Numbered from the stretch's first letter, positions 12,594-24,032 are shown. The stretch is 64,000 nt of DNA from Ceraceosorus guamensis (GCF_003144195.1 NW_020290010.1:186001-250000), one strand, 5' to 3'. Numbers and translations are program-made. Notes: generated by a model from the letters alone, not told the origin.

Positions 12594-14897
12594 ATCCACG
12601 ATAGTCGCCCGCCTCGAAACGATTCACCTTGCTCACTGCATCTGCAAAGCCTTGAAGCTCTTTAATTTACGGGTGGCGGCATCTTCACCACCGACTGCTC
12701 CCGATTCCGATGGTCACCGTCACAACACAGTCTTTTTCTTTCTGCGGCTTAGGATTGTGGATATGCGACAGAGAAAGCGGAGACCGGCGCTAGTCACTGG
12801 CGCGCGGCCACGGGACCATCAGGGCGACAGATCAGGAAGGTGATGCATCTTGACTCTCCACCGAAGAGCCAATTCTCTTGCAGTCCCGCCCATAGTCCTG
12901 GCCCATCTCAAACGTCTACAGTCCAAATTTCCCACCTTCACGTCATGCACTCATGCACTTTCCCACGAAGCACATCGCCAAATCCTTTCCCGACCTCCGC
13001 CTAGCGCCTGCCTTTCTGCTTCACACCAAAACCTTCTGATCCGAATCGCAACCGGCCGAGAAGAGGCTTAGTCCTTATGTGACTCTCATCCCACACAACG
13101 ACATTCAAAAAGGTTCACACCCTTGCGCAATGATACATCTTTTTGGCAATTTGCGAGTGCAGCAAGAGCATTAGAGCGTAGGCATGCAAAATGCACATGG
13201 TCAGATTTGTGTTCTTGGTCGCTTTGCGAGGTGTGCTCAGCGCTGAGAATTGGCTTGTGGTTGGTGATCGGTTCTCTCGTCTATCGTTGGAGGTGCAAGT
13301 CGCACGCGGGAGAAGCGGGGCACCGTGTGATAGGTGCGAGCGGAAGGTGCGATGTTGGAAGACTCGTGACTGGGAATCAATTCTTCATTTTGATTCGTCT
13401 ATCAAGCTTCTTTTGTCCTTTTGGAGGCGCGCTTTTCTTGCAATGCAGGGCTCGCGCTCTGCTTTTGCTGCGGCTAGAACAGCGGACAAGTCTTTCGTAT
13501 AGGTATAGTCAGAATGTGGGGTGCCGTACCCGACATTCGCGATAGCAGATGCTCTGATGGTCGCATGTTTGTGCTTCTGCAGACCGATAAATGCGCCTTT
13601 CAGCATCCTGCATATCATATCTGGCGCTCATCGCGCGACTGCGTTACCGAGCTACATGACGAACATAGGGGTCCAAGCTGTTCTGTATGCGCGAATCCGG
13701 GAATTGTGTCGCTACTGTGAGACCATGTTTACAACTGCTGTGCCGATTTCACCCTGGATTCCCTGCTTCAGTCGCTAGAGACCAAAACACCTGCTGCATC
13801 CACATCGGAGAGCGCGGCAGGACTCTCTGATATCCCTGAAGCTCATCGGATAACGCTGCAAGGGCGGTAGCTACTTGGTCTTTCTTGCTGCATTCGTCCT
13901 TCGTGATGATACACGCTTCGTCTCTTCAGATCAGCGAAAGCTGCCCTTTCCCAGCCCTGCTGTCGGCATTTGAGCTGTTGGCTAGCTGTTAGGCTCACCA
14001 CCTCATTTGCTGCAGCGTGGTAAACCGAGCTGGATCCATTCACACAATTCACCTCGACGCATGCAACCTGATGGCGCGTGCATGGCAAGGAGCTAATGGG
14101 AGGGCTGCTGAGTCTGATTGCGACCGCGGTACCGTGCAACGCGAAACGTTCCGATCTAGCGTGATTTTGGACTCTGGTGCTGCTGCTTCCCTTTCATCCT
14201 CTCTGCCTAGTGACTGACGTGAATGTGCAGCCGCGATGGAATCGTAGAAACAAAGTCGTGAGTCGCGAGTGAAGGAACAAGGCGCATTCATGTGATTGGC
14301 TTACAAGTCGCGCTGCTGAGCTTTGCTGCATGCGCCGTCGACGCAGCTTATTATTGACGACTGTGACCGCATGGGAGGGGCTGGTTGGCGATCCAGTCAC
14401 GGGTTTCTGCGCGCACCGATCACCGTCGAGTGAGCAGGCATATCAAGCTAGACATAATAACACAAGGCACACGTACATGCACAGGCACACCTCACTTTCG
14501 CACGCTCACGCCCACGCCGGTCCGTTGGGTCAAAGACAGCCGAATTAGTTTAGGACGCGGCCTAGCGATTTTGTGGGTCCGCGTGCGGTGCGCGGGGGTG
14601 GGTGAGTGCCTGATGCCGATCCATGGAATGATGCAACGCGCCCGTTAATTCACGATTGTTGCATGCATGCTACACCGCGGCAGCTTTAGCGGTACCGTAC
14701 TGTACGGTACGGTATTTACTGTAGCTGATGAGCCTCATGGCATGCTGCCTCATTCGTGATTGTGCTGCATGCCTCTCTGCCCCCCCTTCCCTCCCCGGGC
14801 GCTTGAGCCAACGCGCAACGCGCACGCACGCGCGCACACATGATGATGATGCACACTCACTCATCAGACTTTTGACTTGCCTCTTTCAGCAAATCAA
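12594..14897. other. Intergenic region
   Basis: This 2.3 kb has no supported gene. Open frames near 13120-13550 have unconvincing composition. It contains two dispersed motifs (TTCACGATT at 14649-14657, TTCGTGATT at 14753-14761), a TGCATGCATGC tract at about 14660, and the 19-bp inverted repeat at 14692-14710. Confidence 0.55.
14692..14710. repeat. Perfect 9-bp inverted repeat, 1-nt spacer
   Basis: GTACCGTAC, T, GTACGGTAC: the two arms are exact reverse complements around a single T. It lies between two copies of the dispersed TCGTGA-core motif and about 190 bp upstream of the small gene at 14898. It could be a binding site for a dimeric protein or simply a chance palindrome. Confidence 0.7.
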
Positions 14898-15527
14898 ATG
14901 GGAAAAGGTATAGAAGATCAGAGGTAGGACGATCTCTGCTTGCTGAACCATTATCCATGCACAGCATCCCGTCAAAGCTATAGCTGAGCTGGGATCTGCC
15001 GCTGCCTCTTGCGATTCCTTTGCCCTTGCTGCAGGCTTGGCTTCGTTACGACACCGCCCCTCCGGCCTCATCCTATCTCATTCCAGCGCAGTCTCTGACT
15101 TACGATCTTGACTCTATTGTTCGCAAATTGGCTTCGCACTTTACGACACCTTTTGTTGCTTTCCGTCAACTTTGGTGAAAGGGAAAACGAATGAAGGGCC
15201 TTCTTTCTGTTCTGTAACGAGTCGCGATAGACGAAGATTAAAGGGTGCTACTAGCTCAACCCTTGCCAAGACGTGACGAGCATCGAAAACGAGCGAATCA
15301 AGTATCGCAACACGCTCCAGCAATCACAGCAGGCCAGCACAGCTCGGTGCTTGTATCTCGAGCTGCAAGAACGACCTCAGGGTCAGGGAAGAATCACAAT
15401 TGCCGGTCCGGGGTACAAACGAATTGCGCAGCCTAACGCACAAGATCTGGGAATCACCAATCTTTCTGCCAAGCTTGTGCCCTCCGCAGCGACTGGCTCG
15501 TTGGGATCGACATCACAAGTTGTATGA
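14898..15527 (+). CDS. Small protein, unrecognised, three exons
   Basis: I propose exons 14898-14923, 14989-15174 and 15281-15527, giving 152 residues. No single ATG-initiated frame covers them, so the gene is easily missed. Exon 2 reads as ordinary protein (AWLRYDTAPPASSYL, then YDLDSIVRKLASHF), and exon 3 starts ENERIKYRN and stays open for 82 codons. The junctions use GTAGGA and GTGAAA donors and GAG acceptors, which are weaker than usual here, so the exact splice sites, especially the 26-nt first exon, are uncertain. I see no signal peptide or membrane segment; the middle looks helical. It ends 195 bp before RSR1 on the same strand. I cannot assign a function. Confidence 0.45.
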
Positions 15528-15722
15528 AGCTCCTTCGCAACCTTTCTTTGTCAAATCCTCCGAATCGCTTGTGCTACTATTTCTGGGCGTCAAGGCCCAG
15601 TCAGCTATCGAAGCAGCGGCAGCATCGACCCTAGCTCGAGGAAGGAGTCACTCGTCTAGTGAGCGAAAAGTAATCTTCAGCCGGAAACGTGGCTTGCTGA
15701 ACGGAGATAGGGCGCGCCCAAG

Positions 15723-16983
15723 ATGAAGGAGACCAGAGTGGTCATCATGGGAGGTGAGTGGCCCTATGAGCAGGGTGCCAAGCATCCAGCGTAAAGCGGA
15801 GGATTCCTCCACTCTTTCCGCGAATGTACAGCTGGCCTATGCGCTCTCGCGGCAGAAGCGGTCACCTTGAGACAATAGCATTGGGGCTGTCGAGATGGCA
15901 CGAGAGGAACGGGAAATGGCATGCTGGAGTGAAAAGGGAGCGCAGATTGTCGGAAAGGTGCACGATGCCGTGCATACATTCCTCGAGCGCATCGAAGGGA
16001 TGTTCGAGGAGGAGCGCATTCGCTTACCGAGGTAAAGTGCTTTGCACGGCATGTCTTGGCTGCTTGCTTGAACAGTCTTCTACTTCCCTCACGCGAGAGG
16101 TACTTGCATCACTCGCCCTTTGCGAGCATCATGGCCAAGCGCGTAGTTCCTGGGCTCAAAAGCGGGCATCTTGGCTCATCGGTCGGGAGGTGGGAAGATC
16201 ACTGGCTCTCTTTGCAGAGCAGAGGCTTACCGCGAATTTCTCTCACCAAAATGACAGGTGGTGGAGTGGGCAAATCAGCTTTGACAGTTCAATTTGTTCG
16301 AAATGTCTTCGTAAGCACTTACGATCCGACAATCGAGGATACGTACCGGAAACCTATCATCATCGATGGGCAACACTGTCTGGTGGAGATCCTAGACACG
16401 GCAGGGTAAGTCCTGGGCGATACGAGATGAACTACTCTTCGGAACCACCACATGCTAACGAACCTGGGGGCACCACGACTGGGCAGCACGGAACAGTTCA
16501 TGGCGCTCAAGGAGTTGTACATGAAAAGTGGGCATGGATTCATACTCGTCTTCTCATTGACGCATCTCGCGAGTGTTAACGAGCTTGGTCCGCTGCGGGA
16601 GCAAATCGTTCGGATAAAGAACTCCAAGGTGAGCTTCTCGCGAGCGTGAAGTATCAAAGAAGTAGAGGTTCATGTAAGCTGTCAGACACGTCTCGATCAC
16701 GAGCTCATTTCTACCCGCCTCGTTTCTGCAGGTTCCGCTCGTGCTTGTGGGCAACAAGTCGGATCTGAGGGCGGAGAGGCAGGTTCCTCGGGAGATCGGA
16801 ACCAATCTGTCGAGGGCGTGGGGAAACGTGCCATACTACGAGACCTCTGCTCGGAAACGGATCAATGTGGATGAAATATTTGCGGACGTGGTTAGGCAAT
16901 GTAGGGCTTTCGATGCGGCGCACTTCGCCAGTGGGGCGAAGGAAAAGGGCAACAAGGACAAGAAGAAATGCGTCGTCATGTGA
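15723..16983 (+). CDS. RSR1: Ras-family small GTPase, Rsr1/Bud1 (Rap-like)
   Basis: A GTP-controlled switch that in fungi marks sites of polarised growth and hands on to the Cdc42 module. Four exons (15723-15753, 16258-16405, 16487-16628, 16732-16983) give 190 residues. The P-loop is GGGGVGKS at residues 10-17, so Ras position 12 is the normal Gly. Switch I reads [11 protein letters not shown], and switch II reads DTAGTEQF with Thr at the Ras-61 position, the Rap-like state. NKSD and ETSA motifs follow. The basic tail ends CVVM, a CaaX box whose final Met favours farnesylation. The 504-nt first intron splits the P-loop. Similarity through the switch regions favours Rsr1/Rap over Ras1/Ras2. 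A RasGEF gene lies 22 kb away, with no evidence that it acts on this GTPase. Confidence 0.93.
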
Positions 16984-17316
16984 AGCGGTGCAAAGATGGC
17001 TCGTTTCTTTTTGCTCCCTACCATCTCGCTTTACCCACACCATCGCATCCGCTTGCCCCTTTGGACTCTTCGCACCCGCCGCATCTGCTCCCGACACTAG
17101 TTCGCACTTCTTTGTTTCTCGATTTTTGCTGCACCTTTTGCCCACCCCCCGATCTCGCCTCTTGCTGCACCCACTCATAACCTCGATACCCCTCCCTCCC
17201 CACACACCAAAAACGTCCAAGCGTCTCATCTTCTCCACTATGCAAAGATAGCCGTTCTGAGGACGGCGTGCATCTGCTCCAATACAAAATCCATCAAAGG
17301 GGCCAGGCGAGGCGCA
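16984..17316. other. RSR1 3' region with pyrimidine-rich tract
   Basis: About 330 bases rich in C and T on the plus strand, especially 17020-17230. Such tracts precede plus-strand genes elsewhere in this window, so this may be the promoter and leader of the uncertain gene that follows as well as the 3' end of RSR1. Confidence 0.4.
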
Positions 17317-17782
17317 ATGCGTCAGCTCGTCAGTCGTCCTTCTCGCAACGGCGTGCGTCGAACAGCTCTTCCGCTGTCGGGAGAGACTTTAGAGTTTCTC
17401 TCCTCGCAGCTTTGCCGATGTACCGCATCTCTGGTTCTACGCTGCTACAGCCTCCAGCCCAACGCGCCCTAGCGAGCGTGACTTCGCTCTCTCGCACCTC
17501 TACTATACTCTTACCCTTTGTGCTATCATTCTTGCACATGTCTTCAATGCAATCTTTGCTGCTGGCCTGGCGCATCGAACATACTTCGACAAATTCGAGC
17601 AGCGGTCGCTCTCCCAACATTTTTCAGGCACATCTTGGCTGGCGGGCTGGAAGCAGGCCTGGAGCAAGGGGCCGGTCATGTCATTGCAAGAAGGGCGACA
17701 TGTGAAGAAGACAATCTATAGTGCAAGGAGCATGTTTGGGGGGGGGGAGCGCGAAAGCATCAGAAATTTGCTGTGTCTCTGA
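17317..17782 (+). CDS. Possible small membrane protein, reading frame unresolved
   Basis: From 17411 to the TGA at 17780-17782 one plus frame reads as convincing protein. It starts FADVPHLWFYAATASS, contains a probable membrane helix (YYTLTLCAIILAHVFNAIFA), then SHLYY and RTYFDKFEQRSLSQHF-like segments. A different frame from the ATG at 17317 also looks coding (MRQLVSRPSRNG...). A polypyrimidine acceptor ending CTCTCCTCGCAG at 17409 fits an intron, and GTGCGT at 17353 is a good donor, but joining them shifts the frame. Either the first exon lies elsewhere, or there is a sequence error or a real frameshift. A run of ten G at 17738-17747 inside the frame is a likely error spot. The stop abuts the stop of the ZIP gene on the other strand. 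No family recognised. Confidence 0.3.
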
Positions 17783-19357
17783 CTAAGCCCAATTGCCGAC
17801 GACGGCCATGCCAGCGGCGCCCACCGCGAGCGAGATGGCGGCAGCGGCGCCTTGAACGGCTGGTGCATCCCTCAGAGGACCAAAGACAAAGTCGGCAATC
17901 ATGAGCTCCATTGCGGTGAAGAGGAGAATGCCAGCGGAGATGGAGTTCAAGATGCCGATGGCCAAGGCAGATGTGCTAGCGGTTTCGGAAAAGGATCCTC
18001 GAATGCCAAGCCCGATTGCCATGCCTGTCGGAGTGGTCAGTGAGTAAGCGATAGCCATGAGGAGCTTGAAAGGAAGTCGAACAAATCGTCCATCCAGCAA
18101 AGCTATGCGTCCGCCCAAGGCCAAGCCTTCGAACATTTGATGAAAAGTCATTGCGATGAGCAGAGTGACGAATGTGTCTCCGCTCGACGCTCCGAGCGAT
18201 ACGCCAATGATGACCGAGTGAAAGATGATGCCCGCTTCTAGAGCTATCACTTCGAACTTGGCCACTTTTGCGTGCGCGCGCGCTGCATCCAAGTCCGAGT
18301 TTGATGCCGATGCAGCTTCATCGTGCGCGTGCGGGCCAGACCGCTTCTTAAAGACATCGTCATCACTAGGCGGTTGATTGAATGGTGCATGATGCTGCTG
18401 CACACGATCTGTACTCGATGCGGCGCCCTTTTGATGAGAAGGCCCTTTTGCGGCGATTTGTTGATGCGAGTCAATCTCTTCAGTCTCATCGAGGTTCTCT
18501 TCTGCCCCAGACATTCCCTTGCTCTTTCCGCTAGGCGGATCTGGGCGCGCCAGCTCTTCGTCTGTCAGAGGTATCGGCATCCTCAATCTGGGTGCGGTGC
18601 AGCACAATCCTCCATCTAGCGTTCCAGGAGGTACAGCTGCGCCATTCATCGCCGCTGCTTTTCGTCTGAGACCTCGAAGCAGAAAGAAATCCAGGACAAA
18701 GATGAGATAGAGAGATCCCATAGCTATTGCTGGCGAAGTAGGCTCAAAGGAGAGCTCTCTGGAGAAGCGGACGAGGGCTGCGTTGGTTGAAGACTTCGCA
18801 AGCGATTGCAGAATGAGCTGTGCTACTCACGGGAAACAAGGGCTTTGAAAGCTTTCGAAAGCTTCGTAGAGCAAGTGTATGAATGCTGTGCTGAGAATGA
18901 CTCCCGTGCCAATGTGTCTTAACGCAAAGAAGCACATATCTGCAAGGTCCATCTTTGCCCCATTGCGCTCATCTGCCCGGTCCGCGGTACTGGACACACC
19001 CTTGCGCGTTTGCGATCTGCGTTTGATGAGGTACAACTGGCGCGCTCTAGAAGCCAGAGGAATCAGCGTGCCCAGCAGAGAAGCGATCAGGATGACAAAG
19101 ATGCCTCCGATTGCCAAAGACAGCGAGGTCTGACCTGTCGATCCATCGCTGTTTCCCGACGAGGCGGTAAGACTGCACGCATCTGCTTCGCCAGAAGTTC
19201 CCACGTCGGACGCTTGACGAGCCTGAATAGCCAATTGCAATGCTCGCCGAGAGAGTCGACGCGCTGTGGACGCCGGTACTGCCTGGGCGAGCAAGACCAG
19301 AAGGACAGGATAGAGCATCGACTTCATGCTTGAGACTGCGTTGCGGAAAGAAGGCAT
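17783..19357 (-). CDS. ZIP-family zinc/iron transporter
   Basis: Imports Zn2+ (or Fe2+) across a membrane, as yeast Zrt1/Zrt2 do at the plasma membrane. Two exons (19357-18831, 18758-17783) give 500 residues. A signal-like hydrophobic start (SMLYPVLLVLLAQAVPAS) is followed by three membrane helices, a long cytosolic loop and five more helices. The loop holds scattered His (HQQ, HQK, HHAPF, PHAHDE), as expected for a metal-sensing loop. The metal-binding helices are clear: EAGIIFHSVIIGVSLG and FHQMFEGLALGG, the two signature helices of the family. The single intron has a GTGAGT donor. Metal specificity cannot be read from the sequence. Confidence 0.93.
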
Positions 19358-20767
19358 GCTGCATACGAGGTTGATGATCGTGGCTCAAAGATGGTCAGGA
19401 GATTTGCTAAACCGAGCAACCAACGCAGATGCTTCCAGCTAGGAGGGCCCTTGAAGCTTGGAGGGACCGAGTAGCAGTGCTAGGCACTCATATAGATCAA
19501 ATGACCACCAGAACGTCGGGCACGAGTACGAGGTGATAGCGGTGTCAAGAGTGGCCTGATCAGGGTTCGGTGTGCCTCCTACAAAAAGTGAATCGAGCAT
19601 AGGCCGTCAAGTAGCTGCGTGTATGCACTTGGCACCAAGTCCTTCGTCCGACTTGCAGGGCACATCAAGATGAAGTGCATGGCTTACTTGACTGCGCTCA
19701 GGAGACGTTGCGCATGTCGACTATCCGCGGCTGTGGCTGGCCAAGCTCCGTTCCCACGTCCGATCAAGTGAGCAGTGCCTCCTATACTTTGAGCAGAAAG
19801 GTCTGGCTGTGGACAGACGAGCTGCCCAAAGAGGCCCGAGATTCGTTGATTTCCTGCATCCTCTCCTCTGGTCTCTCGAGAGAAACACCTGCGATCGCAG
19901 CAGTACCACTACTGTGTACCATGCAGCCGTCAGTATTGCCAAACGCCGCACCGCCGATGCGGTACTCTCTCAGCACGAGAGCTGCACTCTACCATATGAA
20001 CCCGCGTTCCTGCTGACGCCTTGAAGACTTCAGCTGGACCTGCCAGGCACATCATCCCGGTCTCCTCCGATCGTACGATTCGTCGACGCAGATTGGGCGA
20101 TCAGGAATTCAAGGTGAGCCCGAATGCCTCAAAGTCCTGATGATCGGTCGATCGTGAGTGTACCCGCGAGCGTGTGTGTGGCTGCTTGCAGAAAGTGCAT
20201 CGCATGCGGGGGTCCTGAGAAATTGAAGGCTTGGCTTTTGCTTGGCATCCTGCCAGCAGCTCTCTGCGCGTCTCACGTGAGGCGCTCTGAGACGCCCGGA
20301 GAATCAAATCCAGCAGAATAATCGTGAATATTAATCAAACATCATGAATGCATCTGCCTGCAGTATCTGTAAGCGGTACCTTTGACCGTGATTGAGGTCT
20401 CCACGCTTAAGCCTGCGTAAATGCATCAACTTTACCACTTCATCATTCAATGGTCATTGGGGAATCATGGTCGGACTCGAGAGCAGGAAGTCATCGGAGG
20501 TGGCAGGTTCGGTTGAGCTCGGAGCTCGGGCGCGCAAGACTGGACAGGCTCAAACAAGAACCCGAAATGCTCTATCAACGCCGCCAAGCAAACGGATTGG
20601 ACAGATTGTGAAGGAGGCTGACAGCGCAAAACGTATTTGGCATGGACAGAGGCGAGCGAGGATCATAGCAGGCCATGATTGCATGGAGATTAATGACTTT
20701 GGTTGAAGTACTAGTCAGGCATCACGTACAGCCCGAATATCGGAAGGGTGCGGCGGTGACACCTCGA
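19358..20767. other. Intergenic region
   Basis: This 1.4 kb lies between the start of the ZIP gene and the end of the next minus-strand gene. No coding region is supported; the open frames at 19675-20016 and 20392-20706 lack recognisable features. One motif copy, AATCGTGAA, lies at 20320-20328 in an A/T-rich patch. Confidence 0.55.
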
Positions 20768-21546
20768 TTAGTTTGAGTCGATGACGGCCTCTGCCTCGGC
20801 CCATCCGACCGATTTGGCCACCTTCACGTAAGCGACGTTTGACAGCAGAGCGAAGGTATTTTAGTATGAGAAGCACGGTATGCTGCGCATAGATGCTGCC
20901 ATTCGAGAACACTCACCTCGTCGGTGACGTCGTGAGGCCCGATTGGGATTCTGGCAGGGTGAAGGAAGAAAACGCGCCCAATTGTCGGTAATAGATCACC
21001 ATCAACCAGATCGCCAGGCTTCGTCAAGGGCAAGAAGCAATTCGAACCCCTCGCTGTCGCCGAGTCGAGAGTTTCAAGGATCCGAACTTACCTGATAGGA
21101 GGCAGGTCGAGGACGTATTGACACGAAACCCTAACCATTTTCTTGCCCCAACGTTTCTTGATGACGTAGTTCTCAAATAGGATGGTATCTCCTATATCTG
21201 CGACTTTACGTGTACAAGCTTTGCCAAACTTTATTTTGGCTTGAAGCAGCCAGAAGGGATCATCGTCGGTTGCATCGGGAACGACGTAGCCTGCTTGTGC
21301 GTGGCATGAATCAGCACAAGTTCGACAATGTAGTCCGGAATCCATTACTAGACTTTACCGTTGTCAAGAAGCTATCACACAATACTCACGATGAGCTGTG
21401 CCAGGGTAGCTTAAGCCAGATCGAGAATCATCGGATCCCGACCCCGCGCTGGTCTCTGGCTGTGTCGCCTCGACAGCTATTACCTTTTGCGTCGCAAGGG
21501 TAAACAAGGCCATCAAGGCAGCAAGGAGAAGCGATGAGTACCGCAT
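20768..21546 (-). CDS. Small secreted protein, paralog A of a divergent pair
   Basis: Predicted 147-residue secreted protein of a family I do not recognise. Exons: 21546-21390, 21290-21092, 20950-20917 and 20821-20768. It starts with a signal peptide (MRYSSLLLAALMALFTLA). The mature part carries DPFWLLQAK, FGKACTRKVAD, ENYVIKK, VSCQYVLD and ends VAKSVGW plus a short tail. Each of these has a counterpart in the gene at 22996-23750, and intron positions and phases match, which also fixes the tiny 34-nt third exon. Two Cys (KAC, VSC) are shared by both and may pair. The second exon has adjacent acceptors (AAG, CAG five bases apart in frame), so a two-residue splice variant is possible. The role is unknown; size and secretion allow an effector or surface function, but that is speculation. 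Confidence 0.8.
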
Positions 21547-22995
21547 AGTGCAGACGTAGGCGCAAGAAGTGTCAAGGGGGCAAGATGCAGCTCTCGCCGA
21601 CAAGTAGGGGAGGGAGAGGCAGAAGCGAAGCTTCAGCGGGATGGAGACTGTACTGGACGCTAGGGTGGTGGGTTGGCGAAGAGCGTCGAAGCGCAAACAC
21701 GAAAAGATGCGACACGCACCCTACGGACAAGAAACAAAAACAGTACCAGAGATTTCACTTTTGGAGCTTTGCGCAGAGCAAATGGCCGGTGTACTTGCAC
21801 GCCCCGCCCGCTCTCCAGACAGAATGGACACAGGAATTCCGCGCTTGACTACCCCCAACGGCTCGGATGTCGTCGAGGAAAGCTGTTTTGCGCCAGAAGT
21901 TTGGTCCTACAGGTGCTGGAGCTCACTCGGAAAGGTTCTTTGTTAGATCACGGTCAAGCGGCAGCGGGCCTTGTCCAGCGTCGACAAAGCTCCCGGGTTC
22001 CGTGACGCGGCGGTCCGGGATCGCCTTCATTATGCAGAATTCGCTGCTCGACCGTACAGCACACTAAGCACGCGGTATCAGTTCATGAAGACTCGACTGT
22101 CGCTAATTGTATGGCACGAAGGTGTAGCGCGTGCTCCGAAGCAGACTGTCCAAAAGTCCAAGTCGGCGGGCCGGCGCACGGCTGAGTACAAATGCAGTCC
22201 GCGGATCAGCTCATTCACCTGCGATCGATCGTATGCCCTTGAACGCGTATCATGATGGTCCTTCAAAATCCAGGCACACTATGAAGGCTCAGGAATGGCG
22301 CCCTTGAAGTGTACGAGAGGGCACGCATACGCATTGCGACGCTGTGGGCCATTCACGGCTCCCCTCCGCCGTCGGTACCTGTCTAGCAAGTGTCCATGGC
22401 AATCGCGGCGGCGATGGGCGCATGGCATCCTTGCTTGCCCAACGTACCGTACGTTCTGCCGAAGAGCCCAACAGCACGTCTGCCACCGAGACGTTCAGAG
22501 CAGGATGGTGAATGATGACGCTGGACGCCAAAGCGGGTATATATAGCAGCTGCCCCTGATACCGGGACGCCAAAGAGACCGACACAAAAGTGAGTCATGT
22601 GGCGGAATTACCTTCCAATCGAGAGCCAAATGAGCATTCGTGCGGCGGGCACGTATCATGGATTGGATCAGTGGCTGTGTGGAAAAGCGCTATCACAAAC
22701 ATTTGTGCACACATCATCGCACGTCTGCGCAACATCTCCAGTGTGACTTTTGGCTTCGCGGAGCATAACGCTATGTGCAGCTGCTGCTGTGTGCTGCCGG
22801 TCAGGCTATTCGAAGAACGTCGGACGGACAAGCATGCGTCTGTAAGCAGAGGGGAGAGCTCCATCAGCGCTATTTAAACCCCTCGCGAATCACCCGCGAA
22901 TTCTCGACTGCCTCAATACGTCCATCTGCCTCCCTCATTTACACCCATCCACACACTCATACGCTCACAACCTCCCCTCCCACTCCAAATTCAAT
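21547..22995. other. Shared divergent promoter region of the secreted paralogs
   Basis: This 1.45 kb separates the start codons of two head-to-head paralogs. It contains a TATATATA stretch near 22540 and the TATTTAAA box at 22871-22878, then a pyrimidine-rich leader before 22996. I see no gene in it. If the pair is co-regulated, the control sites should be here. Confidence 0.6.
22871..22878 (+). promoter_or_regulatory. TATA-like box for secreted paralog B
   Basis: TATTTAAA lies 118 bp upstream of the start codon at 22996 and is followed by a C/T-rich stretch typical of fungal transcription start regions. It is assigned by position and sequence only. Confidence 0.5.
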
Positions 22996-23750
22996 ATGCA
23001 TCTATCTGTTCTTTTCGGCTTGGTCTTCAGCGCAATCGCTCTCACTTTGGTGGTTGCTGCGCCGCTCGAGGATCAGCCCCAGCTAGTCCACAAAGTAAGC
23101 GACGGTCCAAAGTGTGAGTATCAGACGCTTCTGATCGGCGCGCTCAAACTGCGTTAGCTGCTTTCCTCTGAGCTGAGCTCTTCAATCACACAATCACGAA
23201 TATCTCCTTTCGGCTCCCTTCCCATTGCAATCTGACGTCAAAAGTGTTCAGAGTCTCCAAGGCTCAATCGGACCTGGACGATTTCTGGCTGGAACAGTCC
23301 AAGCAAGATTTCGGCGTGGCCTGCGCCCAAAAGGTCCGCGATACATCCGACGGACTCTTGACGTATGAAAACTACGTCATCCTTCCGCCCGCATCCAACG
23401 TCAACGTTCATGGAGAAAAGCTAGATGAGCAAAAGTTTGTGATCCAGGCATCTTGCAAATACACGCTCGATGTGTCGGGGACCAGGTAGGTGTTTGCCGG
23501 TCCTCTTTTCCTGACAAGACCTTGCAGGGGTGCCTCGTGGCTGACAGGCTTGTGCTGCGCCTTGTCATATCTTCCTAGACTTCCATGGACTTCAACTGAG
23601 ATCACGGATGCGGTGGGTAGTCGAGGAACGCAACAAGCCTTTATCTCGTGCCTCCAACTCGTGAGCTGACCACTTCAACTTTCATTGCCGCTGCGACAGG
23701 TCGCCAAGTCTCTGCATTGGGACTCCCTGCCCACCCAGGTGCCAGCTTGA
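22996..23750 (+). CDS. Small secreted protein, paralog B of a divergent pair
   Basis: Predicted 147 residues, the same length as its neighbour. Exons: 22996-23113, 23245-23485, 23579-23612 and 23700-23750. The signal peptide is clear (MHLSVLFGLVFSAIALTLVVAAP). Conserved positions shared with the minus-strand paralog are DDFWLEQSK, FGVACAQKV, ENYVI, ASCKYTLD, a TD pair at the end of the 34-nt exon 3, and VAKS with a following Trp in exon 4. Paralog B has about ten extra residues after ENYVI (PPASNVNVHG region). Both Cys are kept. Because the exon phases agree (1, 2, 0) and exon 3 is 34 nt in both, the two models support each other. Function unknown. Confidence 0.82.
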
Positions 23751-24032
23751 GGTGACAGTGGGCATGAACAAGCGGCACAAGAGTTGCGACGCCATGCTCC
23801 TACTGTTGTCCATTGCGCTATCCTGATCTCAGAATGCACTACCTAAGACTGTCAAATCGTACCTGCACTGAACGCGTTGAACCGCTAAGCGTGTCCAATG
23901 CTATGAATCGTCGTTGTCCATTCATTTCTGAAATGGGGAAGCTTCTATGATGTGCGGTATCATGTCGTTTTGTAGGGAGCAAGGTATTATCGCTAGCTCT
24001 GCACAATCTTCTATATCTCGCTATCACAAGCC

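Noticed and set aside
21040-21056. tRNA B-box-like GGGGTTCGAATTG on the minus strand
   Set aside because: No matching stem, A-box or acceptor arm can be folded around it; it lies in an intron of the secreted paralog.
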